Part shown: one piece after another, positions 1-5,279 of the stretch
Layout: every line of letters starts with the position of its first letter
Numbering within the stretch: the stretch's first letter is position 1
Assembly (NCBI GenBank): GCA_947457025.1
Contig: CANGUI010000164.1
Location: 1 to 5,279, forward strand
Direction: 5' to 3'
Source: Flammeovirgaceae bacterium
Lineage (GTDB): Bacteria > Bacteroidota > Bacteroidia > Cytophagales > Cyclobacteriaceae
Length of the DNA stretch: 5,279 nt
Notes under the pieces: model-generated
Database searches by the model: none
Told to the model about the DNA's origin: nothing
What the model saw: the letters and a program-made list of their open reading frames with translations, nothing else
Translations under genes and position numbers: made by a program

Positions 1-741
1 CGGGTGGCGCGCGACAAGTATGTGGGCACTGAAGAACTCGACCGCATTCTGCGCGAAGAGATTGCCGCGCTGTTGGCGGAAACAGCCCGCCCGGAGTTGC
101 CGGACTTTGAGACGCCACCCGGTGTGAAGCCCTACGTGCTGATGGTAGTGGGCGTTAACGGGGTGGGCAAAACCACAGCCATCGGGAAGCTTGCCGCGCA
201 GTATAAAAAGCACGGCAAGGTGGTGGTATTGGGTGCGGCGGATACGTTTCGGGCTGCGGCCGTGGATCAGCTGAAGTTGTGGGGCGAACGCGTGGGTGTG
301 CCCGTGGTGGAGAAGGGCATGAATGCCGACCCGTCTTCCGTGGCGTACGAGGCGGTAAAAGCCGGCGTGGAGCGCGGGGCGGATGTGGTGATTGTGGATA
401 CGGCGGGGCGCCTGCACACGAAGGTGAACCTGATGCAGGAGCTCTCGAAGATCAAGCGTGTGATGGAAAAAGTTTTACCGGCGGCACCGCACGATGTGCT
501 GTTGGTGCTGGATGGCAGCACCGGACAGAACGCCCTGGTGCAGGCACGCGAGTTTACAAAAGCCACGGAGGTGACCTGCCTGGCCATCACGAAGCTGGAT
601 GGCACCGCCAAAGGGGGCGTGGTGATTGGCATCAGCGATGAGTTCAAGATCCCCGTGCGGTACATCGGCGTGGGCGAAAAGGTGGGCGACCTGCAGGTGT
701 TTAACCGATCGCAGTTTGTTGATTCGCTTTTTGGAAAATAG
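1..741 (+). CDS. ftsY: Signal recognition particle receptor FtsY, NG-domain GTPase (5' end outside window)
   Basis: FtsY is the membrane-associated SRP receptor. It forms a twin GTPase complex with Ffh bound to a ribosome and delivers inner-membrane proteins to the Sec translocon. The visible 246 codons hold the end of the helical N domain and the whole G domain: the P-loop GVNGVGKTT at nt 151-177, the DTFRAAAVDQL motif at about nt 241-273, DTAGRLH (G3) from nt 397, TKLDG followed by TAKGG (G4) from nt 589, and the closing GVGEKVGDLQVFN segment (G5 region) from about nt 667. The protein ends SLFGK and a TAG stop, the normal C-terminus for the family. Bacteroidota FtsY proteins are usually a little over 300 residues, so roughly 70-80 residues should lie upstream. 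The frame is open to base 1 and the GTG at nt 4 falls inside the N domain, so I treat it as internal and not as the start. DTFRAAA and the C-terminal segment separate it from Ffh, which carries an M domain. Confidence 0.97.
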   Translation, partial: RVARDKYVGTEELDRILREEIAALLAETARPELPDFETPPGVKPYVLMVVGVNGVGKTTAIGKLAAQYKKHGKVVVLGAADTFRAAAVDQLKLWGERVGVPVVEKGMNADPSSVAYEAVKAGVERGADVVIVDTAGRLHTKVNLMQELSKIKRVMEKVLPAAPHDVLLVLDGSTGQNALVQAREFTKATEVTCLAITKLDGTAKGGVVIGISDEFKIPVRYIGVGEKVGDLQVFNRSQFVDSLFGK

Positions 742-748
742 GCGCCAG

Positions 749-776
749 TCGGCAACCGGGACAACCTACTTGCCGA
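749..776. terminator. Possible hairpin between convergent genes (weak terminator candidate)
   Basis: TCGGCAA at 749-755 is the exact reverse complement of TTGCCGA at 770-776, giving a 7-bp stem with a 14-nt loop. It starts 8 nt after the ftsY stop and overlaps the last codons of the converging minus-strand gene. The plus strand has no T-run after the stem. On the minus strand a short TATTTTCC stretch follows about 9 nt beyond it. The position suits termination of one or both transcripts, but the stem is short, the loop is large and a proper U-tract is missing. A 7-bp match of this kind can occur by chance. Confidence 0.25.
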
Positions 777-1452
777 GGTTCGTTGCCACAGGTTGTTTGC
801 GCACCGGAATTTTGATGAATATCTGGTAGTTTGCGCCCCAGGCATCGTTGCGTGCGGTGCGGCCGAACCCGGGAACATCATAGGGTTGGAGGTTCTCATT
901 GCCGCGCAGGTTCAACCCGAATTTATAGCGGAACGTGTAGCCCATCCAGAGCCACTTCCACACCTTTACGCGCAGGCCGCCGGTGAGTTCTCGCCAGGAC
1001 GCACGGCCCTCGTTACCCTGTATGGTTTGGGTTACATTTCCGAAAGCCGTGCTCGGGCTGGTGATAACGGCCTCGTTGGTGAACTGCGATTGGCCCACGC
1101 GAAGCCCCAGAAAAATCATGTTGCGGTCGGGGTCTTTCAGGAGGAAGTTGACATCGCCACCCACGCGCCAGTATGTACCCGTGTTGGCGTAGTAGCCATT
1201 ATCGAGCGAATCGCGAAAAGTGGATTGGCCATAGTCAACAGCGAGGTAGTAGCGATAGAAGTCGATGTCGGTGTTGATCTCGTAGCCGCTGTAGGGGCTG
1301 CCGAGGGATTCCCGGAGGTAAGGAAACAGGTCGAAGCCTACGCGGATGCCGGTGGGCGCGTACGACCGGGTGGTGTCGCGCGGCTTTTCTTTCTGCCCGT
1401 AAACCGAGAGGAGGCCGGCCAGCATCAGCCAACTAAAAGCGAAGCGTAGCAT
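766..1452 (-). CDS. Exported DUF6048-like protein, probable small outer-membrane beta-barrel
   Basis: This gene encodes 228 residues of unknown function. The N-terminus is a signal peptide: MLRF, then a hydrophobic stretch of about 12 residues and a likely cleavage near SVYG-Q at residues 16-20. The mature part is rich in alternating hydrophobic and aromatic segments separated by glycine and asparagine turns, such as TGIRVGFDLFPYLR, YRYYLAVDYG, MIFLGLRVG, LTGGLRVKVWKWLWMGYTF and YQIFIKIPV. This pattern suits an outer-membrane beta-barrel. I match it from memory to DUF6048, a Bacteroidota family often found next to DUF6452, as it is here. The ATG at 1452-1450 is chosen because the signal peptide follows directly. 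The start lies inside the end of the upstream gene (20-bp overlap, different frame), so the two are probably translated from one message. No Shine-Dalgarno sequence is present. The opposite strand is also open over most of this stretch, but that frame encodes no recognisable protein. Confidence 0.8.
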   Translation of the reverse strand: MLRFAFSWLMLAGLLSVYGQKEKPRDTTRSYAPTGIRVGFDLFPYLRESLGSPYSGYEINTDIDFYRYYLAVDYGQSTFRDSLDNGYYANTGTYWRVGGDVNFLLKDPDRNMIFLGLRVGQSQFTNEAVITSPSTAFGNVTQTIQGNEGRASWRELTGGLRVKVWKWLWMGYTFRYKFGLNLRGNENLQPYDVPGFGRTARNDAWGANYQIFIKIPVRKQPVATNLGK

Positions 1453-1873
1453 TACGGGAAACGGTGGTTAGCAGTTGGCGGTTGGTGATCTGGAGCGTGT
1501 TGGCGCCAAAGGTGTTGACGGAGAAATCCAGGTCGCGGTGGTAGATGATGGCGCCGCAATCCGGATTGAGCACGAGCGCCTGGTTGCGGTAGGTGAAGGT
1601 AATGGAGTCCTTCCGGTTGCTGCGCACAAAGATGAAGGTGGTGTTGGCAGCCGCCGGATTTACGGGCAGCGATACGGCATTGGCATTTACGTTGGTCAGG
1701 ATGGGTTGCTTCAGGCCGCTGATGGCGATACTGGAAAACTGGACAGTTTGGGCGGCACCGGAGGCGTTCACAAAGGCCAGCTCAATGTTTGATTTATTAT
1801 TTTTAACACAGTCGCCCGGATTAAAACATCCGCCCAGCAACAGCGCCATTGAAAACCATCCCAACCGATTCAT
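1433..1873 (-). CDS. Small DUF6452-like lipoprotein
   Basis: This gene encodes 146 residues of unknown function. It begins with a short lipoprotein signal peptide: MNRLGW, a hydrophobic core, then the lipobox L-G-G-C with the acylated cysteine at residue 16. The mature protein would be lipid-anchored in the outer membrane or periplasm. The residues after the cysteine (FNPGD) lack the clustered acidic residues of the usual Bacteroidota surface-export signal, so a periplasmic-facing anchor is a little more likely. Further cysteines stand at residues 22 and about 103 (NPDCGAI) and could form a disulfide. The rest is predicted beta-strand rich, ending NATLRF. Size, lipobox, cysteine pattern and the adjacent DUF6048-like gene suggest the DUF6452 family; I recognise this from memory and could not search. 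It is the first gene of a two-gene leftward unit and overlaps the next gene by 20 bp. A TATATTTG promoter element lies 15 bp upstream of the ATG. The start region is visibly richer in A+T than the neighbouring genes. Confidence 0.8.
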   Translation of the reverse strand: MNRLGWFSMALLLGGCFNPGDCVKNNKSNIELAFVNASGAAQTVQFSSIAISGLKQPILTNVNANAVSLPVNPAAANTTFIFVRSNRKDSITFTYRNQALVLNPDCGAIIYHRDLDFSVNTFGANTLQITNRQLLTTVSRNATLRF

Positions 1874-1887
1874 GGATCAAATAGGCT

Positions 1888-1895
1888 CAAATATA
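1888..1895 (-). promoter_or_regulatory. Bacteroidota-type -7 promoter element for the lipoprotein/DUF6048 unit
   Basis: Read on the minus strand this is TATATTTG, a full match to the Bacteroidota housekeeping sigma consensus TAnnTTTG. The ATG of the lipoprotein gene begins 15 bp downstream, so the leader would be only about 8-11 nt. A TTTTG at 1915-1911 (minus strand) could be the -33 TTG element, but its 15-bp spacing is shorter than the usual range of about 17-23 bp. The core match and its position are seen in the sequence; the start of transcription is inferred. Confidence 0.6.
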
Positions 1896-1937
1896 CCGTA
1901 CAGGCAGGTACAAAATCCGGGCCGGGGGGAATTTTGC

Positions 1938-1945
1938 TACCTTTG
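1938..1945 (+). promoter_or_regulatory. Bacteroidota-type -7 promoter element for rimO-bshC-cyclo-ligase
   Basis: TACCTTTG matches TAnnTTTG exactly and lies 18 bp before the GTG chosen as the rimO start, giving a likely leader of about 12-15 nt. A second, imperfect copy, TACTTTG, follows directly at 1946-1952. No TTG is present at the usual -33 spacing, so the element may be weak or need an activator. It is the only convincing promoter upstream of the three rightward genes. Its presence argues against starting rimO at the in-frame TTG at 1934, because that start would lie upstream of the transcript start. Confidence 0.55.
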
Positions 1946-1963
1946 TACTTTGTCCGTGAATTT

Positions 1964-3289
1964 GTGAAAACGAAAGGAAACGCCTCCACAAAAGTAAATA
2001 TTGTCACCCTCGGGTGCTCGAAAAACCAGGTTGACTCCGAAGTGCTGCTGACCCAGTTACGCGGCAACGGCATTGACGCCGTGCACGAAGGCACGGATGA
2101 TGACGCCAACGTGGTGGTGATCAACACGTGCGGGTTTATTGATAACGCCAAGCAGGAATCCATCGACACCATTCTGCGGTATGTGGATGCAAAGTCTGAA
2201 GGGATTGTGGATAAGGTGTACGTCACCGGCTGCCTGTCGGAGCGGTATAAACATGATCTGGAGAAAGAGATTCCGGAAGTGGACGCGTGGTTTGGCACGC
2301 GCGACCTTTCGCGGCTGCTCAAACAATTTCGCGCCAACTATAAGCAGGAACTGGTAGGCGAGCGGATCCTGACGAACCCCTCCCACTTTGCCTACCTGAA
2401 AATTTCCGAGGGCTGCGACCGCCCCTGTTCGTTCTGCGCCATTCCGCTCATGCGCGGCAAGCACGTGTCGCGCCCAATGGAAGAATTGGTGCGCGAAGCA
2501 AAAAACCTGGCCCGTAACGGAACGAAAGAGTTGTTGCTGATTGCGCAGGATTCCACCTACTACGGCCTTGACCTGTACAAAAAGCGGGCGCTGGCCGACC
2601 TGCTGCAACAGCTGTCGGACGTGGAGGGTATTGAGTGGATTCGCCTCCACTACGCCTTTCCGGCGGGATTTCCGCTGGACGTACTGGAGGTGATGGCCGC
2701 GCGGCCCAACATCTGCAAATACCTGGACATCCCGCTGCAGCACGGCGCCACGGAGATGTTGAAAATCATGCGCCGCGGCATTACGCGCGAAAAAACGGAG
2801 GAACTGCTCCACACCATCCGCGCGAAAGTTCCGGGCATCGCCATCCGCACCACGCTGATCGCAGGTCACCCCGGCGAGACGGATGCTCACTTTCAGGAGA
2901 TGTATGATTTTGTGGCGCGTGCCCGCTTCGAACGGCTTGGCGTGTTCGCCTACTCGCACGAAGAAAATACCCACTCGCACACGCTGCCAGACGATGTGCC
3001 TCCGGAAGTGAAGCAGGAACGGCTGGAGGAAATCATGGAACTGCAGCAGGGGATTTCGCTGGAATTGAATCAGGCCAAAGTGGGGAAAACCTATCGCGTG
3101 CTGATCGACCGTAAGGAGAGCGGCTTATTTGTGGGTCGCACCGAATTCGATTCGCCCGAAGTGGACAACGAAGTATTGATTGCCGGCGAAGACTACCTGC
3201 GCCTGGGCGACTTTGTGCCGGTAACGATTGAAAGTGCGACCGAGTTTGACCTGATGGGGCGGGTGGCGCCGGTGCCCGTCTTTTCGTAA
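1964..3289 (+). CDS. rimO: Ribosomal protein uS12 methylthiotransferase RimO
   Basis: RimO is a cytoplasmic radical-SAM enzyme with two [4Fe-4S] clusters. It adds a methylthio group to the beta-carbon of a conserved aspartate in ribosomal protein uS12 (RpsL). With the GTG start the protein has 441 residues, the same as E. coli RimO. The N-terminal methylthiotransferase domain carries its cluster cysteines at 18 (TLGCSKN), 56 (NTCGFI) and 90 (VTGCLSER). The radical-SAM CxxxCxxC is at 151/155/158 (EGCDRPCSFC), followed by IPLMRGKHVSRP, a form typical of RimO more than of MiaB. A TRAM domain fills about 372-438. The frame is open further upstream to a TTG at 1934, but those ten residues would overlap the promoter element and are not family-like. 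GTG at 1964 gives MKTKGNASTKVNIVTLGC, which resembles Bacteroidota RimO N-termini. There is no Shine-Dalgarno sequence, as expected in this phylum. bshC follows after 40 bp. Confidence 0.96.
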   Translation: MKTKGNASTKVNIVTLGCSKNQVDSEVLLTQLRGNGIDAVHEGTDDDANVVVINTCGFIDNAKQESIDTILRYVDAKSEGIVDKVYVTGCLSERYKHDLEKEIPEVDAWFGTRDLSRLLKQFRANYKQELVGERILTNPSHFAYLKISEGCDRPCSFCAIPLMRGKHVSRPMEELVREAKNLARNGTKELLLIAQDSTYYGLDLYKKRALADLLQQLSDVEGIEWIRLHYAFPAGFPLDVLEVMAARPNICKYLDIPLQHGATEMLKIMRRGITREKTEELLHTIRAKVPGIAIRTTLIAGHPGETDAHFQEMYDFVARARFERLGVFAYSHEENTHSHTLPDDVPPEVKQERLEEIMELQQGISLELNQAKVGKTYRVLIDRKESGLFVGRTEFDSPEVDNEVLIAGEDYLRLGDFVPVTIESATEFDLMGRVAPVPVFS

Positions 3290-3329
3290 TGTTACGTTCC
3301 TGTTCGATGCGAACCCCAACCTCACGCCC

Positions 3330-4895
3330 ATGCACGTGCACCGCCTGCCGCTGAACGAGACGAAATCATTCTCTCCTTTTTTCCTCGACTACATCTCACA
3401 GAAAAGCGAACTCGCCCCCTTCTACAACCGCTTTCCCCTTCCCGAAAATTTCGACAAACAACTGGCTGAAAAGAAAGCCGCCTTTCCCCCGGAGCAGCGT
3501 GCCACGCTGCATGACGCGCTCACCCGCCAGTATGCCGGCCTGCTGAAGGCGGAAGCGGTGGAGCGGAACATCGATGCCCTGCGCGGGGAGCATGCCTTCA
3601 CGGTAACCACCGGCCATCAGCTCAATATTTTCACGGGGCCGCTGTATTTTATTTTCAAGATCATTACCGTTATCAATGCATGCCGTGAACTCCGGGCACG
3701 CTATCCGCAGTACACGTTTGTACCCGTTTTCTGGATGGCCAGCGAAGATCATGACTATGAGGAAATCAGTTCCTTCCGGCTGCTGGGTAAAAAAATCACC
3801 TGGGCCACCGAACAGCACGGAGCCGTGGGGCGCTTCTCCACCGCAGGACTGTCCGACATCGCGCGCGAACTTCCGGCCGCGGCCGCATTCTTTGCAGATG
3901 CCTATGCCCGCAACAAGACGCTGGCCGCCGCTGTGCGCCAGTATGTGTCGCACCTTTTTGGTCAGGATGGGCTGGTTGTGATCGATGGCGATGATGTTGC
4001 GCTGAAAAAAACCTTTGCCCTCATCGCCGGGCAGGAGTTGTTTCACAGCCGCTCCCACAGCCTGGTGGAAAAGCAAAATGCGGCACTTGAAAAATTGGGC
4101 TACCCGGCACAGGTATTCTCACGGCCGATCAATCTCTTTTATCTCGCCGATGATGTGCGGGCTCGCATCGAACGGGCGGGCGATTCGTTTGTGGTGGTGG
4201 ATCACGCCAAACGGTTTACGGAAGCCGAGATCCGCCATGAGCTGGCGACTCATCCGGAGCGGTTCAGTCCGAATGTCATCCTGCGGCCCGTGTATCAGGA
4301 GTTGATCCTGCCGAACCTCGCCTATTGCGGAGGACCGGCGGAGATGGTGTACTGGCTGCAACTGAAAGGCGTCTTCGACCATGCGGGTGTGCCGTTTCCC
4401 ATCCTGCTGCCGCGCAACTTTGCGATGGTGCTGCCTGCACCCGTGGCGAAAAAGTGGGAAAAAACCGGCATGACATGGGCGGAGTTATTCGAAGACAAAA
4501 ACTTTCTCCACAACCAGTGGATGCTCCGCAACGCGGAGCTGCCGCTATCCCTCGGCCAGGAGCTGTCTGCTACCCGTACCCTTTACGATCAGGTGCAACA
4601 ACACGCCGCCACGATTGACGCCAGCCTCGTGCGCATGGTGGCCGCCGCCGCGAAACGCGCCGTGGACGGCCTCGAAACCATTGAACACAAATTTCTCCGC
4701 GCGGCCAAACGCCACCAGCGCGACAAACTGCAACAGATCGATGCGGTGAAAGATGCGCTGTTCCCGAACGGCAGCCTGCAGGAGCGCACCGACAGCTTTC
4801 TGAATTTCTACCTCGAAGACCCGTACTTCCTGGATCGCCTGCGCGAGCACCTCGATCCGTTTGATTTCCGGTTCACGCTGCTTCACTACACATGA
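3330..4895 (+). CDS. bshC: Bacillithiol biosynthesis cysteine-adding enzyme BshC
   Basis: BshC is the putative cysteine ligase of the last step of bacillithiol synthesis. It joins L-cysteine to glucosaminyl-malate, the product of BshA and BshB, to give the low-molecular-weight thiol used in redox buffering and detoxification. The 521-residue length is close to the family norm (about 530). Family landmarks are visible: TTGHQLNIFTGPLYFIFK at 93-110 and PVFWMASEDHDYEE at 132-145 in the Rossmann-like core, the block from about 312 to 345 (SPNVILRPVYQE, then GGPAEMVYW), an alpha-helical coiled-coil stretch at about 410-475, and LFPNGSLQER at 477-486 near the C-terminus. ATG 3330 is the only standard start: the frame is open back to a TGA at 3252 but holds no ATG, GTG or TTG before 3330. 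No promoter is visible in the 40-bp gap after rimO, so the genes are probably cotranscribed. The stop overlaps the next start as ATGA, suggesting translational coupling. BshA and BshB must be encoded elsewhere. Confidence 0.95.
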   Translation: MHVHRLPLNETKSFSPFFLDYISQKSELAPFYNRFPLPENFDKQLAEKKAAFPPEQRATLHDALTRQYAGLLKAEAVERNIDALRGEHAFTVTTGHQLNIFTGPLYFIFKIITVINACRELRARYPQYTFVPVFWMASEDHDYEEISSFRLLGKKITWATEQHGAVGRFSTAGLSDIARELPAAAAFFADAYARNKTLAAAVRQYVSHLFGQDGLVVIDGDDVALKKTFALIAGQELFHSRSHSLVEKQNAALEKLGYPAQVFSRPINLFYLADDVRARIERAGDSFVVVDHAKRFTEAEIRHELATHPERFSPNVILRPVYQELILPNLAYCGGPAEMVYWLQLKGVFDHAGVPFPILLPRNFAMVLPAPVAKKWEKTGMTWAELFEDKNFLHNQWMLRNAELPLSLGQELSATRTLYDQVQQHAATIDASLVRMVAAAAKRAVDGLETIEHKFLRAAKRHQRDKLQQIDAVKDALFPNGSLQERTDSFLNFYLEDPYFLDRLREHLDPFDFRFTLLHYT

Positions 4896-5279
4896 CGAAG
4901 GCAGCGCTCCGCACGCAGTTCCTCGCCCGGCGACAGGCCTTGTCGGACGATGTGGTGGCCGCCCGCAGCAAGGTGCTGTGCGACCGGCTGTTTGCCTCTT
5001 TTGATTTCTCGTTTCACAAATTCGTGCACACGTTCCTGCCCATGGAACAGCGAAACGAGCCGGATACCTGGCTGGTGATGGACCGCTGGCGCCGGGAATT
5101 TCCGCACCTGCGGATTGTGTTGCCGAAAATGCAAGCTGATGGCGCACTGGTTCATGTGGAGTTTGAAGGATTGCACCAACTCAAAAGAAATGCGTGGGGC
5201 ATTCCCGAGCCTGCACAGGGTACTGAACTCGCTCCCGCCAAACTGGATTTTGTTTTGGTGCCCCTGTTGGCGGCCGACC
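4892..5279 (+). CDS. 5-formyltetrahydrofolate cyclo-ligase (3' end outside window)
   Basis: This enzyme (5,10-methenyltetrahydrofolate synthetase, MTHFS) uses ATP to convert 5-formyl-THF, a non-productive folate that inhibits some folate enzymes, to 5,10-methenyl-THF. The window holds 129 codons of an expected 180-200. Visible family features are the basic N-terminus MTKAALRTQFLARRQALS (the Lys/Arg region contacts ATP), a NEPDT motif at residues 55-59 corresponding to the substrate-pocket E-x-D-T, RNAWGIPEP at 99-107, and DFVLVPLLAAD at 119-129. The last leads directly into the glycine-rich RLGxGxGYYDR motif expected just beyond the edge. The ATG lies in the 4-nt ATGA overlap with the bshC stop and gives an N-terminus of normal family length. 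No promoter or Shine-Dalgarno sequence precedes it, so expression probably depends on the rimO-bshC transcript. No frameshift or internal stop is seen in the visible part. Confidence 0.93.
   Translation, partial: MTKAALRTQFLARRQALSDDVVAARSKVLCDRLFASFDFSFHKFVHTFLPMEQRNEPDTWLVMDRWRREFPHLRIVLPKMQADGALVHVEFEGLHQLKRNAWGIPEPAQGTELAPAKLDFVLVPLLAAD

Noticed and set aside
267..899. Minus-strand open frame (210 codons) covering the end of ftsY and the end of the DUF6048-like gene
   Set aside because: It overlaps two well-supported genes, is rich in Ser/Thr/Arg in the way of shadow frames, and has no domain.
793..1449. Open plus-strand frame of about 218 codons opposite the DUF6048-like gene
   Set aside because: It has no recognisable domain or signal peptide and its composition is that of a codon shadow. 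The minus-strand frame has a signal peptide, barrel-like strands and a partner gene.
766..1873. The minus-strand pair as a recent mobile insertion
   Set aside because: No terminal repeats, target duplication, transposase or integrase is visible; the pair looks like ordinary Bacteroidota chromosomal genes.
2057..2980. Long minus-strand open frame (307 codons) inside rimO
   Set aside because: It is antisense to a highly conserved enzyme, resembles no known family, and is explained by GC-rich codon use in rimO.
3290..3329. Possible separate promoter or upstream extension for bshC in the gap after rimO
   Set aside because: No TAnnTTTG element is present, and the in-frame upstream codons contain no ATG, GTG or TTG before an in-frame TGA at 3252.
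3396..4076. Minus-strand open frame (226 codons) inside bshC
   Set aside because: It is a shadow of conserved bshC coding sequence with no promoter or domain.
4545..5147. Minus-strand open frame (200 codons) spanning the bshC/cyclo-ligase junction
   Set aside because: It lies antisense to two recognised genes that overlap by ATGA, and the translation shows no family features.

Overview
The window looks like chromosomal DNA from a Bacteroidota bacterium, probably a moderately high-GC member of the Cytophagia/Chitinophagia group; the exact lineage cannot be read from the sequence. The reasons are: two promoter -7 elements matching the Bacteroidota consensus TAnnTTTG, no Shine-Dalgarno sequence before any start, a DUF6452 lipoprotein/DUF6048 outer-membrane-type gene pair that I associate with this phylum, and ftsY lying close to rimO as in many Bacteroidota.

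Layout: (1) 1-741, plus strand, the 3' part of ftsY, the signal recognition particle receptor GTPase, whose N-terminus lies outside the window. (2) 766-1873, minus strand, a two-gene unit read right to left: a small DUF6452-like lipoprotein, then a DUF6048-like exported protein with a 20-bp gene overlap. It converges on ftsY across a 24-bp gap that carries a possible hairpin. (3) 1874-1963, a 90-bp divergent intergenic region with one TAnnTTTG element facing each way, both very close to the start codons. (4) 1964-5279, plus strand, rimO (methylthiolation of ribosomal protein uS12), a 40-bp gap, bshC (last step of bacillithiol synthesis), and a 5-formyltetrahydrofolate cyclo-ligase gene that overlaps bshC by the 4-nt ATGA and runs off the right edge.

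The three rightward genes are closely packed and show no promoter between them, so they probably form one transcript that joins a radical-SAM Fe-S/sulfur enzyme, a low-molecular-weight thiol enzyme and a one-carbon/folate repair enzyme. The minus-strand pair encodes uncharacterised envelope proteins.

No mobile element, CRISPR array, tRNA, rRNA or long intergenic region is visible. This is mostly a housekeeping region. The points of interest are the uncharacterised envelope pair between ftsY and rimO, the compact divergent promoter with near-leaderless starts, and the rimO-bshC-cyclo-ligase linkage. I see no strong evidence for an undescribed system.
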